A program made the translations under genes and the position numbers. From NCBI GenBank assembly GCA_905480405.1, contig CAJQQH010000095.1, forward strand, positions 1-41,971: a stretch of DNA of 41,971 nucleotides, given 5' to 3'. The DNA is from an uncultured Polaribacter sp. Lineage in GTDB: Bacteria > Bacteroidota > Bacteroidia > Flavobacteriales > Flavobacteriaceae. This document shows, one piece after another, positions 24,107-31,695 of the stretch; the first letter of the stretch is position 1, and each line of letters begins with the position of its first letter. The notes beneath the pieces were generated by a model, which was given only the letters and a program-made list of their open reading frames with translations, did no database searches and was not told the origin of the DNA.

Positions 24107-24758
24107 TGCCCAAACTAGCAATTTCTTTAATAATCTTAAGGTTTCTAAATTTACTTTCAGAAACAGATGGTTTTGGGTCTATAAAATAAATAGGTGTATT
24201 CTCTTTTACAAAATCTATTAAACTTGCTGCAGGATATACTTGCATAGATGTACCTATAATAATTAAAATATCAGCTCTTTTTGTTATTTCTATTGCTTTA
24301 TCTAATAATGGTACCATTTCTCCGAACCAAACAATATGAGGTCTTAATTGACTTTTTTTAGAGCATAAATCTCCTAAGAATAAATCTTTTTTCCAATTTA
24401 AAATCATAGTTTCATCAAAAGTGCTTCTTACTTTTAATAGCTCTCCGTGTAAATGCGTAATTTTTGAGCTACCAGATCTTTCATGTAAATCATCTACATT
24501 TTGTGTTATAATTTCTACATCAAAATGTTTTTCTAATTCCTTTAAGTTATAATGTGCTTCATTAGGTTTTACATCTAATAATTGCTTTCTACGTTTATTA
24601 TAAAAATCTAATACTAATTCTGGGTTTGCAGCAAAACCTTCTGGTGAAGCAACTTCCATTATATTATGACCTTCCCATAATCCATCTGCATCTCTAAAAG
24701 TTTGTATACCACTTTCAGCAGAAATTCCTGCACCAGTTAAAACAACAATTTTCTTCAT
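24072..24758 (-). CDS. cobB: SIR2-family NAD-dependent deacylase lacking zinc cysteines
   Basis: 228 residues. NAD-binding motifs are present: GAGISAESGIQTFRD, TQNVDDLHE and the catalytic H104 in HLHGE. Y53 and R56 in DFYNKRRK are the YxxR pair that marks sirtuins removing succinyl or malonyl groups (SIRT5, CobB). The zinc ribbon is abnormal: CobB has one Cys after KVR and a cluster of three before LRPHVVWFGE, while here the first position is Ser (KVRS) and only one Cys remains (DLCSKK). It is probably a zinc-less class III sirtuin. It stands alone on the minus strand. Confidence 0.9.
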   Translation of the reverse strand: MKKIVVLTGAGISAESGIQTFRDADGLWEGHNIMEVASPEGFAANPELVLDFYNKRRKQLLDVKPNEAHYNLKELEKHFDVEIITQNVDDLHERSGSSKITHLHGELLKVRSTFDETMILNWKKDLFLGDLCSKKSQLRPHIVWFGEMVPLLDKAIEITKRADILIIIGTSMQVYPAASLIDFVKENTPIYFIDPKPSVSESKFRNLKIIKEIASLGTKKLLTLLKNQ

Positions 24759-24817
24759 ATTTATAATGGTTTAAGTAAATTTGATAAAATCCTTAGCTAA
24801 GACTAAAGTAATTATTT

Positions 24818-24825
24818 TAAGTTTG
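24818..24825 (+). promoter_or_regulatory. -7 element immediately before trmH
   Basis: TAAGTTTG matches TAnnTTTG and ends 5 bases before the start codon at 24831, which predicts a leaderless or nearly leaderless transcript if it is used. Confidence 0.4.
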
Positions 24826-24830
24826 TAAAT

Positions 24831-25502
24831 ATGATTGATGAAAAACTATTAGAATATTTTGAAGGTTATTTAACAGAGAATAGAAAATCGCTTTTTAAAA
24901 AAGTATTAGCAGAAAGAACACGCCATTTTAGTGTTGTTTTAGAAGATATTTATCAACCTCATAACGCAAGTGCTGTTGTTAGAACTTGTGATATTTTCGG
25001 AGTACAAGATATTCATGTTATCGAAAATAAATATGTTAACAGAGTTTCTAAATATGTAACAAAAGGATCACAGAAATGGATAACCTCTAAACGTTATAAA
25101 TCTGATGGAGATAATACTAAAGTTTGTTTAGATAATTTAAGAGCTAAAGGATATCAAATTATTGCAACTACACCACATAACGATTCTTGTTTATTACAAG
25201 ATTTTGATATCAGCAAAAAATCAGCATTTGTTTTTGGGGTTGAAGCAGATGGTGTTTCTGATTATGTAAAAGAAAATGCAGACGGATTTTTAAAAATACC
25301 AATGGTTGGGTTTACAGAGAGTTTAAATATTTCTGTGGCAGCAGCAATTATTTTACAAGATATTACCACAAAATTGCGTAATTCTGATATTGACTGGGAA
25401 TTATCTGAAGAAGAAAAAGAAGTTCTGTATTTTGATTGGGTTAAAAAAACCATCAAAAAAGTTGATAAAATTGAAGAGCATTTTTACAAGAATATTGAGT
25501 AA
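24831..25502 (+). CDS. trmH: TrmH-family tRNA/rRNA 2'-O-methyltransferase
   Basis: 223 residues with the SpoU/TrmH (SPOUT) signature: motif 1 in EDIYQPHNASAVVRTCDIFG (N and R catalytic), FVFGVEADGVS and the knotted C-terminal motif IPMVGFTESLNISVAAAI. The motif-1 surroundings resemble TrmH, which methylates the ribose of G18 in tRNA, more than RlmB. No L30e-like extension is present. Alternative: an rRNA-specific SpoU enzyme. Confidence 0.88.
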   Translation: MIDEKLLEYFEGYLTENRKSLFKKVLAERTRHFSVVLEDIYQPHNASAVVRTCDIFGVQDIHVIENKYVNRVSKYVTKGSQKWITSKRYKSDGDNTKVCLDNLRAKGYQIIATTPHNDSCLLQDFDISKKSAFVFGVEADGVSDYVKENADGFLKIPMVGFTESLNISVAAAIILQDITTKLRNSDIDWELSEEEKEVLYFDWVKKTIKKVDKIEEHFYKNIE

Positions 25503-25532
25503 CTTTAAAAAAATAATTTTAAAATTAGAAAT

Positions 25533-25946
25533 ATGAAATGTAATATGTATTTATCTTTTGACGGTAATTGTGAGGAAGCAATGGATTATTATAAAGAAGT
25601 ATTTAATGGTGAAACTACTGTTATAATGCGTTATTCCGAAGGTCCGCCCGAATATAATAATGATGCTATTGCCAACAAAATTATGCATCAAACAATGATT
25701 TTTGGTAAAGATTGTGAATTAAAAGCGTCAGATAGTTTTCATGAACCTTTACAAAAAGGAAATAATTTTCATGTATCAATTTCTACGGATATTGAAAAAG
25801 AAGCTATAGAAATTTTTAATGGTTTATCTAAAGATGGTGTTATTACAATGCCTTTTGAAGAAGTTTTTTGGGGTGGTAAATTCGGAAGTTGTAAAGATAA
25901 GTTTGATATTCAATGGATGGTTAGTTTAGAACCTAAAAGCGAATAA
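25533..25946 (+). CDS. VOC-superfamily protein (PhnB/glyoxalase-like)
   Basis: 137 residues. The opening NMYLSFDGNCEEAMDYYKEVFNGE and the end FGSCKDKFDIQWMVS are typical of PhnB-type VOC proteins (formerly DUF3333 and 3-demethylubiquinone-methyltransferase-like), usually metal-dependent dimers of unknown substrate. It is 30 bases after trmH and 2 bases before the YdeI-like gene, so it is probably in one operon with both. Confidence 0.85.
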   Translation: MKCNMYLSFDGNCEEAMDYYKEVFNGETTVIMRYSEGPPEYNNDAIANKIMHQTMIFGKDCELKASDSFHEPLQKGNNFHVSISTDIEKEAIEIFNGLSKDGVITMPFEEVFWGGKFGSCKDKFDIQWMVSLEPKSE

Positions 25947-25948
25947 TA

Positions 25949-26542
25949 GTGAGTTCTAAAATAGAAGAATACATTTCTAAAAAAGAAAAATGGAAAACTG
26001 AGTTAGAATTACTTCGTTCAGTTTTTTCTAATTTACCTGTTGAGGAAACCATAAAATGGGGAGCGCCAACTTATGTTTTTAATAATAAAAATATTGTTGG
26101 TTTAGCTGCCTTTAAAAACTATTGTGGATTATGGTTTTTTCAAGGTTCTTTATTAAAAGATAAGCACAAGGTTTTTATAAATGCACAAGAAGGTAAAACA
26201 AAAGCGATGTTACAATGGCGTTTTCATTCTTTAGAGGGAATTGATGTCGTTTTAATTAAAGAATATGTTTTAGAGGCTATAGAAAATGTAAAAGCTGGAA
26301 AAGAAATAAAACCTGATAGAACTAAAAAAGAATTAAAAATCCCTTCCGAATTAGATAATGAATTTAAGTTAAATACTAAATTTAAAAGTCAGTTTGCTGC
26401 ATTATCAAATAGTAAACAAAGGGAATATGCTAATTATATTTTGGAAGCTAAACGAGAACAAACTAAAAAGAAAAGATTAGAGAAAATAAAACCAATGATT
26501 ATAAATGGAGTAGGACTCCATGATAAATATAAGAATTGTTAA
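25949..26542 (+). CDS. YdeI/OmpD-associated family protein (DUF1801 plus OmdA)
   Basis: 197 residues from a GTG start, 2 bases after the VOC stop; no in-frame ATG is close. The N-terminal DUF1801 domain has ETIKWGAPTYVFNNKNIVGLAAFKNYCGLWFF-type sequence. The C-terminal part (LNTKFKSQFAALSNSKQREYANYILEAKREQTKKKRLEK) is the OmdA-like helical region. Function is unknown; related proteins are soluble and sometimes linked to antimicrobial-peptide resistance. Confidence 0.85.
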   Translation: MSSKIEEYISKKEKWKTELELLRSVFSNLPVEETIKWGAPTYVFNNKNIVGLAAFKNYCGLWFFQGSLLKDKHKVFINAQEGKTKAMLQWRFHSLEGIDVVLIKEYVLEAIENVKAGKEIKPDRTKKELKIPSELDNEFKLNTKFKSQFAALSNSKQREYANYILEAKREQTKKKRLEKIKPMIINGVGLHDKYKNC

Positions 26543-26907
26543 TTTATAAATATCTTTTCTATAGTTGATGTAGAATCGCACCTAGAAACATATAAGCTTA
26601 TGTTTTTCAAGTCTTTGTTTCCTGTAACATAGTATTCTGCACAAGGTTTTTGTCTTGGTTTACTTTTACCAAAATCTACATCACCTGTATATAATATTGT
26701 AGAAATTTTAAGAGTGTCTATGTTTGAGTTTAACATTACTTTTTTTGCATCGTCAGAATAAAATCTTTTTTTAATTCTGATGGTTTTTAAAGTTCTAGCA
26801 TCCATTCCATAATCAAACGTTGCTTGTTTTTTTTGCCAGAAAAAATAAACACCAATAGAACCTAAAGATAAACCTACTAAATAATACCCTATTCTTTTAA
26901 TTAACAT
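26539..26907 (-). CDS. Small membrane-anchored protein, possibly DUF4258
   Basis: 122 residues with one N-terminal membrane segment (about 7-24, YYLVGLSLGSIGVYFFW) and a soluble part with two cysteines (PCAEYYV and SRCDST). The pattern YGMDARTLKTIRIKKRFYSDDA recalls DUF4258-annotated proteins that sit next to alanine dehydrogenase in flavobacteria, but I am not certain. It overlaps the convergent YdeI-like gene by 4 bases and has its own -7 element. Function unknown. Confidence 0.6.
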   Translation of the reverse strand: MLIKRIGYYLVGLSLGSIGVYFFWQKKQATFDYGMDARTLKTIRIKKRFYSDDAKKVMLNSNIDTLKISTILYTGDVDFGKSKPRQKPCAEYYVTGNKDLKNISLYVSRCDSTSTIEKIFIN

Positions 26908-26924
26908 CGTTAAATTTTGAATTG

Positions 26925-26932
26925 CAAAAGTA
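26925..26932 (-). promoter_or_regulatory. -7 element for the small membrane protein gene
   Basis: On the minus strand this reads TACTTTTG, an exact TAnnTTTG match, 17 bases before the start codon at 26907. Confidence 0.5.
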
Positions 26933-26954
26933 GTTCTTTTATCAAAAATTAAGC

Positions 26955-28151
26955 TTACAAAATTAATAAATTAATATCTCTAAAAGGTAAATCAAACCAT
27001 TCTCCAACAGTTTTGTTTGTTAAGATTCCATGATAAAAATACATTCCATTTCTTAAACTTTTATCAAAACGTGCTGCATTTTCAAAGCCACCTTCCTCTG
27101 CAATATCTAGTAAATATGGAGTAAAAATATTACTAATAGAAACAGATGCAGTTCTTGCATATCTTGCAGGAATATTTGGTACACAATAATGGATTACTCC
27201 ATGTTTTACATAAGTTGGAGTTTTGTGTGTAGTTACATTAGAAGTTTCAAAACAACCACCTCTATCAATACTAACATCAACAATAACTGCTCCTTCTTTC
27301 ATCTTTTCAATCATAGATTCTGTTGCAATTATTGGAGATCTATTTCTACCTCTAATTGCACCTATGGCAACATCACAACGCATTAATGCTTTGGCAACAG
27401 ATTTTGGCTGTAACGTAGATGTATAAATTGGCGAATTTAAATTGTGCTGTAATTTTCTAAGTTTAGTTATAGAGTTGTCAAACACCTTTACTCTTGCACC
27501 CAATCCAATTGCGCTTCTTGCTGCAAATTCGCCAACAGTTCCTGCTCCAAAAATTACAACATTTGTTGGTGGAACTCCACCAATATTGCCAAATAATAAA
27601 CCATTTCCTTTGTTTACACCACTCATTAATTCGCCAGCAATTAACACAGAAGCTGTACCTGCAATTTCACTTAAAGATTTTACAATAGGGAAAGTATCAT
27701 GTTCATCTTTTATAAAATCAAAAGCAACAGCAGTTATTTTCTTTTTGGCAAGCTGTTCAAAATAATTTTTAGATTGTGTTTTTAATTGTAAAGAAGAAAT
27801 TAAAATGGTTTTTGGATTTATATATTCAATTTCATTTTCAGTTGGTGGAGCTACTTTTAAAACAATATTACATTTAAAAGCCTCTTCCACATTATAAGAA
27901 ATTTTTGCACCAGCTTCAGAATATTCTTTGTCTGTAAAATTCGCATTGTCTCCTGCACCTGTTTCTAATACAATTCTATGTCCATGAGCACATAAAGCAG
28001 AAACAGCATCTGGTGTTAAACAAACACGTTTTTCACCTAAATAGGTTTCTTTGGGTAAACCTATAAACAATTCTCCTTTTCTTTTTTTTATTTCTAACAT
28101 TTCTTCTTGAGGAAGCAACTCTTCTTTACTAAAAGGAGAAAATGAACTCAT
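26955..28151 (-). CDS. ald: Alanine dehydrogenase
   Basis: 398 residues of the Ald/PntA-N family, with an N-terminal extension of about 25 residues before GLPKETYLGEKRVCLTPDAV. A substrate-binding lysine region, the NAD-binding FGAGTVGEFAARSAIGLGARVKVFD and the IVDVSIDRGGCFE block are all present. Alanine dehydrogenase interconverts alanine with pyruvate and ammonia using NAD. It starts 2 bases after the stop of tsaE, so the two form an operon, a pairing I associate with this group of bacteria. Confidence 0.93.
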   Translation of the reverse strand: MSSFSPFSKEELLPQEEMLEIKKRKGELFIGLPKETYLGEKRVCLTPDAVSALCAHGHRIVLETGAGDNANFTDKEYSEAGAKISYNVEEAFKCNIVLKVAPPTENEIEYINPKTILISSLQLKTQSKNYFEQLAKKKITAVAFDFIKDEHDTFPIVKSLSEIAGTASVLIAGELMSGVNKGNGLLFGNIGGVPPTNVVIFGAGTVGEFAARSAIGLGARVKVFDNSITKLRKLQHNLNSPIYTSTLQPKSVAKALMRCDVAIGAIRGRNRSPIIATESMIEKMKEGAVIVDVSIDRGGCFETSNVTTHKTPTYVKHGVIHYCVPNIPARYARTASVSISNIFTPYLLDIAEEGGFENAARFDKSLRNGMYFYHGILTNKTVGEWFDLPFRDINLLIL

Positions 28152-28153
28152 AT

Positions 28154-28564
28154 TTATTGTTTTAGGTTGATGTTACGCTTGTTATCATCTAATATTGTTA
28201 AATGAATTTCAACAGCATCTAAAGGTAGTAAATTTTCAATGTTTTCTGGCCATTCTATTAAACACCAATCGTTATTATATAAATAATCTTCGATTCCCAT
28301 GTCTAAAGCTTCTTCCTCTTCTGTAATTCTATAGAAATCGAAATGAAAAACTTTAGCGTTATCTATTGTTTGATATTCATTTACTAAAGAAAAAGTAGGA
28401 GAGGAGATACTATCTTGTACTTTTAATTCTTTACAGATTTCTTTTATTAGTGTTGTTTTACCAACACCCATTTGTCCATAAAATAACAAGGTTTTATTTT
28501 TTGCTGTTGCAATAAGTTCAGCAGCAATTTTTGGTAGTTTTTCTAGTGTATAATTTTTGTTCAT
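28154..28564 (-). CDS. tsaE: tRNA t6A biosynthesis ATPase TsaE
   Basis: 136 residues, normal for TsaE (YjeE). The Walker A motif is GQMGVGKTTLIKEI (about residues 30-43), followed by SSPTFSLVNEY and later LIEWPENI, both hallmark blocks. TsaE is the ATPase partner of TsaB and TsaD in forming threonylcarbamoyl-adenosine at position 37 of ANN-decoding tRNAs. First gene of the tsaE-ald unit. Confidence 0.95.
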   Translation of the reverse strand: MNKNYTLEKLPKIAAELIATAKNKTLLFYGQMGVGKTTLIKEICKELKVQDSISSPTFSLVNEYQTIDNAKVFHFDFYRITEEEEALDMGIEDYLYNNDWCLIEWPENIENLLPLDAVEIHLTILDDNKRNINLKQ

Positions 28565-28591
28565 TTTGCAAATAAAAATGTAAAAATAATA

Positions 28592-28622
28592 AACCTCAAA
28601 GATTTTTAAAGTCTTTGAGGTT
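28592..28622 (-). terminator. Rho-independent terminator downstream of porX region
   Basis: Perfect 11-bp stem AACCTCAAAGA/TCTTTGAGGTT (28592-28602 with 28612-28622) with a 9-base loop. On the minus strand it is followed by a T-rich tract, so it can end transcripts coming from porX. Confidence 0.8.
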
Positions 28623-28664
28623 ATTTTATGTTAATTATTTCGGTTTAAGCAATTCCGTAGACAA

Positions 28665-28745
28665 ATAAGTTTAGCCCTGATTGTAACGACATCCTTTTTG
28701 TTTTTTCAAAAAGATATAGTGTAAAGCAGGAAATAGTTTCTAAAA
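28665..28745 (+). ncRNA. Candidate structured RNA (Flavo-1-like motif)
   Basis: The stretch contains nested complementary segments: TTTAG (about 28670-28674) with CTAAA (28740-28744), CCTG with CAGG (28727-28730), and CTTTTT with AAAAAG around a T-rich loop. The text pattern TAGCCCTGAT...CATCCTTTTT...AAAAAGATATAG...AGCAGGAAATAG is one I remember recurring many times in flavobacterial genomes, and I associate it with the Flavo-1 RNA of Weinberg and colleagues. Both the name and the strand are from memory. It lies directly beyond the 3' end of porX. Confidence 0.45.
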
Positions 28746-28747
28746 AG

Positions 28748-30295
28748 TTATTTAGGACTATAAACAGCACAAGGAATAATAACTTCTTCTAAAGAAACAC
28801 CACCGTGCTGGTATGTATTTTTGTAATATTTTACAAAGTGATTAAAGTTATTAGGGTAGGCAAAAAATAAATCTTCTTTAGCAAAAATAAACGGACTATT
28901 CATTGCAACTGTTGGTAAGAAAATATCTTTTGGATTTCTTACAGCGTACACATCTTTGTCTTCATAACTTAAGCTTCTACCTGTTTTATAGCGTAAATTA
29001 GAACTAATGTTTTTATCTCCAATTACTTTTGTTGGATGCTTACAATTGATGGTTCCATGATCTGTTGTAATAATTAATTTTTGCCCTAAATTTAGTGCTT
29101 TTTGAATAATCTCGAATAATGGCGAATTCTTAAACCAACTTAAGGTTAAGCTTCTATAGGCTTTATCATCTCCTGCAAGTTCCTTAATCACTTCCATTTC
29201 TGTTTTAGAGTGAGAAAGCATGTCTACAAAATTGTAAACGACAGCAGTTAAGTCGTTTTGCTTTGTACCATTATAATTATCAGCTAATTCTTTACCACTT
29301 TTTAAGTTTGTAATTTTATAATATTCATGCTTAATATCTAAACTTAATCTTTTTATTTGTGCAGTTAAAAAGTCGTTTTCAAATAAATTCATACCACCTT
29401 CGTCTGTATCATTTTTCCAAAAATTTGGATGACGTTTTTCCATTTCAGAAGGCATTAATCCAGAAAAAATTGCATTTCTTGCATACTGAGTGGCCGTTGG
29501 TAAAATTGAAAAGTAAGAATATTCTTCGTCTTTTTTGTAATGGTTATTAATTAAAGGTTCTAGGATTCTATATTGATCATAACGCAAATTATCTATAACA
29601 ACCCATAAAACACCTTGATCTTTACTTAATTCTGGTACTACATAATCTTTGAATAAAGTATGAGAAAAAGTGGGTTTATCGTTTGCTGTTAAATAATCTT
29701 CATAATTTCTTTTAATAAATTTAAAGAATTGACTGTTAGCTTCTTGCTTCTGACTTTCTAAGATACCTAACATTCCAGGATCACTAATGTTTTCCAATTC
29801 TAGTTCCCAATGAACTAGTTTTTTGTATAGCTCAATCCATTCTTCATAAGAATTAACCATTGCTAAATCCATAGATATTTTTCTAAATTCTTGTTGATAA
29901 CTAGAAGTTGTTTTTTCTGAGATTAAACGAGAATGGTCTAAGTTTTTCTTTAAACTTAATAAAATCTGACTTGGGTTTACAGGCTTAATTAAATAATCTG
30001 CAATTTTAGAACCAATAGCTTCCTCCATTATATACTCTTCCTCACTTTTAGTAATCATAACAACAGGTAAATTTGCCTGTTTTTGTTTTATTTCTGCAAG
30101 TGTATCTAAGCCTGTTAAACCAGGCATGTTTTCATCTAAAAATACAATATCAAAATTTTCATCATCAACCAAATCAATAGCATCAGCACCATTTGTACAA
30201 GTGGTAACTTTATAATTTTTACGTTCTAAAAAAAGAATGTGAGGTTTTAATAATTCTATTTCATCATCAACCCATAAAATTTGTATACTGCTCAT
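28748..30295 (-). CDS. porX: Type IX secretion response regulator PorX (receiver plus PglZ domain)
   Basis: 515 residues. An N-terminal receiver (1-125) has LWVDDE, phospho-acceptor D54 in IVFLDENMP, a switch Thr in MITKS and LIKPVN. A helical linker leads to a PglZ alkaline-phosphatase-superfamily domain (about 205-515) with metal-binding patterns VVIDNLRYDQ, FVDMLSH, TTDHGT and a terminal HGGVSLEEVIIP. PorX works with the kinase PorY and sigma factor SigP to control T9SS genes in Porphyromonas gingivalis, and its PglZ domain is a phosphodiesterase. It has no partner kinase gene here, which is normal. It is relevant to the T9SS substrate at 9346. Confidence 0.95.
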   Translation of the reverse strand: MSSIQILWVDDEIELLKPHILFLERKNYKVTTCTNGADAIDLVDDENFDIVFLDENMPGLTGLDTLAEIKQKQANLPVVMITKSEEEYIMEEAIGSKIADYLIKPVNPSQILLSLKKNLDHSRLISEKTTSSYQQEFRKISMDLAMVNSYEEWIELYKKLVHWELELENISDPGMLGILESQKQEANSQFFKFIKRNYEDYLTANDKPTFSHTLFKDYVVPELSKDQGVLWVVIDNLRYDQYRILEPLINNHYKKDEEYSYFSILPTATQYARNAIFSGLMPSEMEKRHPNFWKNDTDEGGMNLFENDFLTAQIKRLSLDIKHEYYKITNLKSGKELADNYNGTKQNDLTAVVYNFVDMLSHSKTEMEVIKELAGDDKAYRSLTLSWFKNSPLFEIIQKALNLGQKLIITTDHGTINCKHPTKVIGDKNISSNLRYKTGRSLSYEDKDVYAVRNPKDIFLPTVAMNSPFIFAKEDLFFAYPNNFNHFVKYYKNTYQHGGVSLEEVIIPCAVYSPK

Positions 30296-30373
30296 ATATT
30301 GTATTTAATTTTAACATTTAACGTTAAAAATACAGTATTGTTATATTTTTTGTTGGTTTAAAATGATAAAATA

Positions 30374-30402
30374 TTGCCAAAAAAAATATTGTTCGTATTT
30401 TG
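30374..30402 (+). promoter_or_regulatory. Probable promoter of HD-domain gene
   Basis: TTG at 30374-30376, a 19-base spacer and TATTTTG at 30396-30402, one base short of the full TAnnTTTG. It lies in the divergent region between porX and the HD gene, which also holds a perfect palindrome TTTAACGTTAAA at 30317-30328. Confidence 0.4.
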
Positions 30403-30426
30403 CCATAGATTGATAAAACGCATCTT

Positions 30427-31650
30427 TTGAATAAAAAAATACCGAATAAACTTAAAATATTAAACGATCCTATTTACGGGTTTATACAAATACCAAATTC
30501 CTTAATTTTTGATATTGTAGAACATCCTTATTTTCAGCGTTTAAGAAGAATAACGCAAATGGGATTTTCTAATTTGGTATATCCTGGAGCCAATCATACA
30601 AGGTTTCATCATGCTTTAGGTTATATGCATTTAATGCAAAGAGCAATAAACGTTTTGCGTTTTAAGCAAATTGAAATTTCTAAAGAGGAGGAGAATGCAT
30701 TATGTATTGCTATTTTATTGCATGATATTGGTCATGGGGCTTATTCTCATGCTCTAGAACACAGTATTGTAAGTGGTATTTCTCATGAAGAAATTTCTCT
30801 AAAATTTATGAGAAAATTAAATGATGAATTTAATGGAAAATTAGATTTAGCGATAGAAATTTTTGAAGGAAATTACAAACGTAAATTTTTAGGTCAGTTA
30901 ATTTCTAGTCAATTAGATGTAGATCGTTTAGATTATTTAAAACGAGATAGTTTTTATACTGGTGTTACAGAAGGAAATATATCATCAGACAGGTTAATTG
31001 TAATGATGAATGTTAAAGATGATGAGTTAGTAATAGAAAAAAAAGGTATTTACTCTGTAGAGAAATTTTTAATTGCTAGACGTTTAATGTATTGGCAAGT
31101 TTATTTACATAAAACAGGTTTAGTAGCAGAAAACATGTTGGTAAATGTATTAAAAAGAGCTAAAGAATTAGCAGAAAAGGGTGTGGAACTTTATGCTAGT
31201 TCATCTTTAAAATATTTTTTATACAATCAAATTAATCAAGATAATTTTACAGACGAAACTTTAGAAATGTTTTCTAAACTAGATGATTATGATATATTTT
31301 CTGCTATAAAAGAATGGACTAATCATGATGATAAAGTACTTTCTATTTTATCTAAAATGATTGTAGATAGAAAATTGTTACGAATTGTGATTCAAAAAGA
31401 AGCTTTTGATACTTTACAAATTGACAAAAAGATAATTAAATTTTCAAAAAAATTAAATTTATCAGAAGAAGAAACGAAGTATTTTGTTTTTTCACAACAA
31501 ATTAAAAATCAAGCTTATAATTCTGACAAGCCTATTTTTATCTTAAATAAAAAAGGAAAATTAAAAGATATTGCCAAAGCATCTGATCAATTAAACATAC
31601 AAGCATTAACAAAACCTGTTGTTAAATACTTTATTTGTTACCCAAAGTAG
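30427..31650 (+). CDS. HD-domain phosphohydrolase (dNTPase-like)
   Basis: 407 residues from a TTG start at 30427. It is the first codon of the conserved N-terminus (NKKIPNKLKILNDPIYGFI), and no ATG lies nearby. HD-superfamily metal ligands are visible: RFHHALGYMHL, LLHDIGHGAYSHALE and later SQLDVDRLDYLKRD. This matches the family of deoxynucleoside-triphosphate hydrolase-like HD proteins (YdhJ-like). It is divergent from porX, an arrangement common in Bacteroidota, and followed by lpxD. Confidence 0.88.
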   Translation: MNKKIPNKLKILNDPIYGFIQIPNSLIFDIVEHPYFQRLRRITQMGFSNLVYPGANHTRFHHALGYMHLMQRAINVLRFKQIEISKEEENALCIAILLHDIGHGAYSHALEHSIVSGISHEEISLKFMRKLNDEFNGKLDLAIEIFEGNYKRKFLGQLISSQLDVDRLDYLKRDSFYTGVTEGNISSDRLIVMMNVKDDELVIEKKGIYSVEKFLIARRLMYWQVYLHKTGLVAENMLVNVLKRAKELAEKGVELYASSSLKYFLYNQINQDNFTDETLEMFSKLDDYDIFSAIKEWTNHDDKVLSILSKMIVDRKLLRIVIQKEAFDTLQIDKKIIKFSKKLNLSEEETKYFVFSQQIKNQAYNSDKPIFILNKKGKLKDIAKASDQLNIQALTKPVVKYFICYPK

Positions 31651-31681
31651 AAAGAGATTAGCCAAATACCTATAATTTTTA

Positions 31682-31689
31682 TACTTTTG
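31682..31689 (+). promoter_or_regulatory. -7 element immediately before lpxD
   Basis: TACTTTTG matches TAnnTTTG and ends 6 bases before the ATG at 31696, again predicting a leaderless or nearly leaderless message. Confidence 0.4.
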
Positions 31690-31695
31690 CGTTTA

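Noticed and set aside
26925..26960. -33 element for the small membrane protein gene on the minus strand
   Set aside because: TTG triplets are present but at spacings of about 10 or 25 bases from the -7 element, not the usual 17-23.
31687..31695. TTG start for lpxD
   Set aside because: The TTG overlaps the -7 element TACTTTTG; the ATG at 31696 gives the expected LpxD N-terminus.
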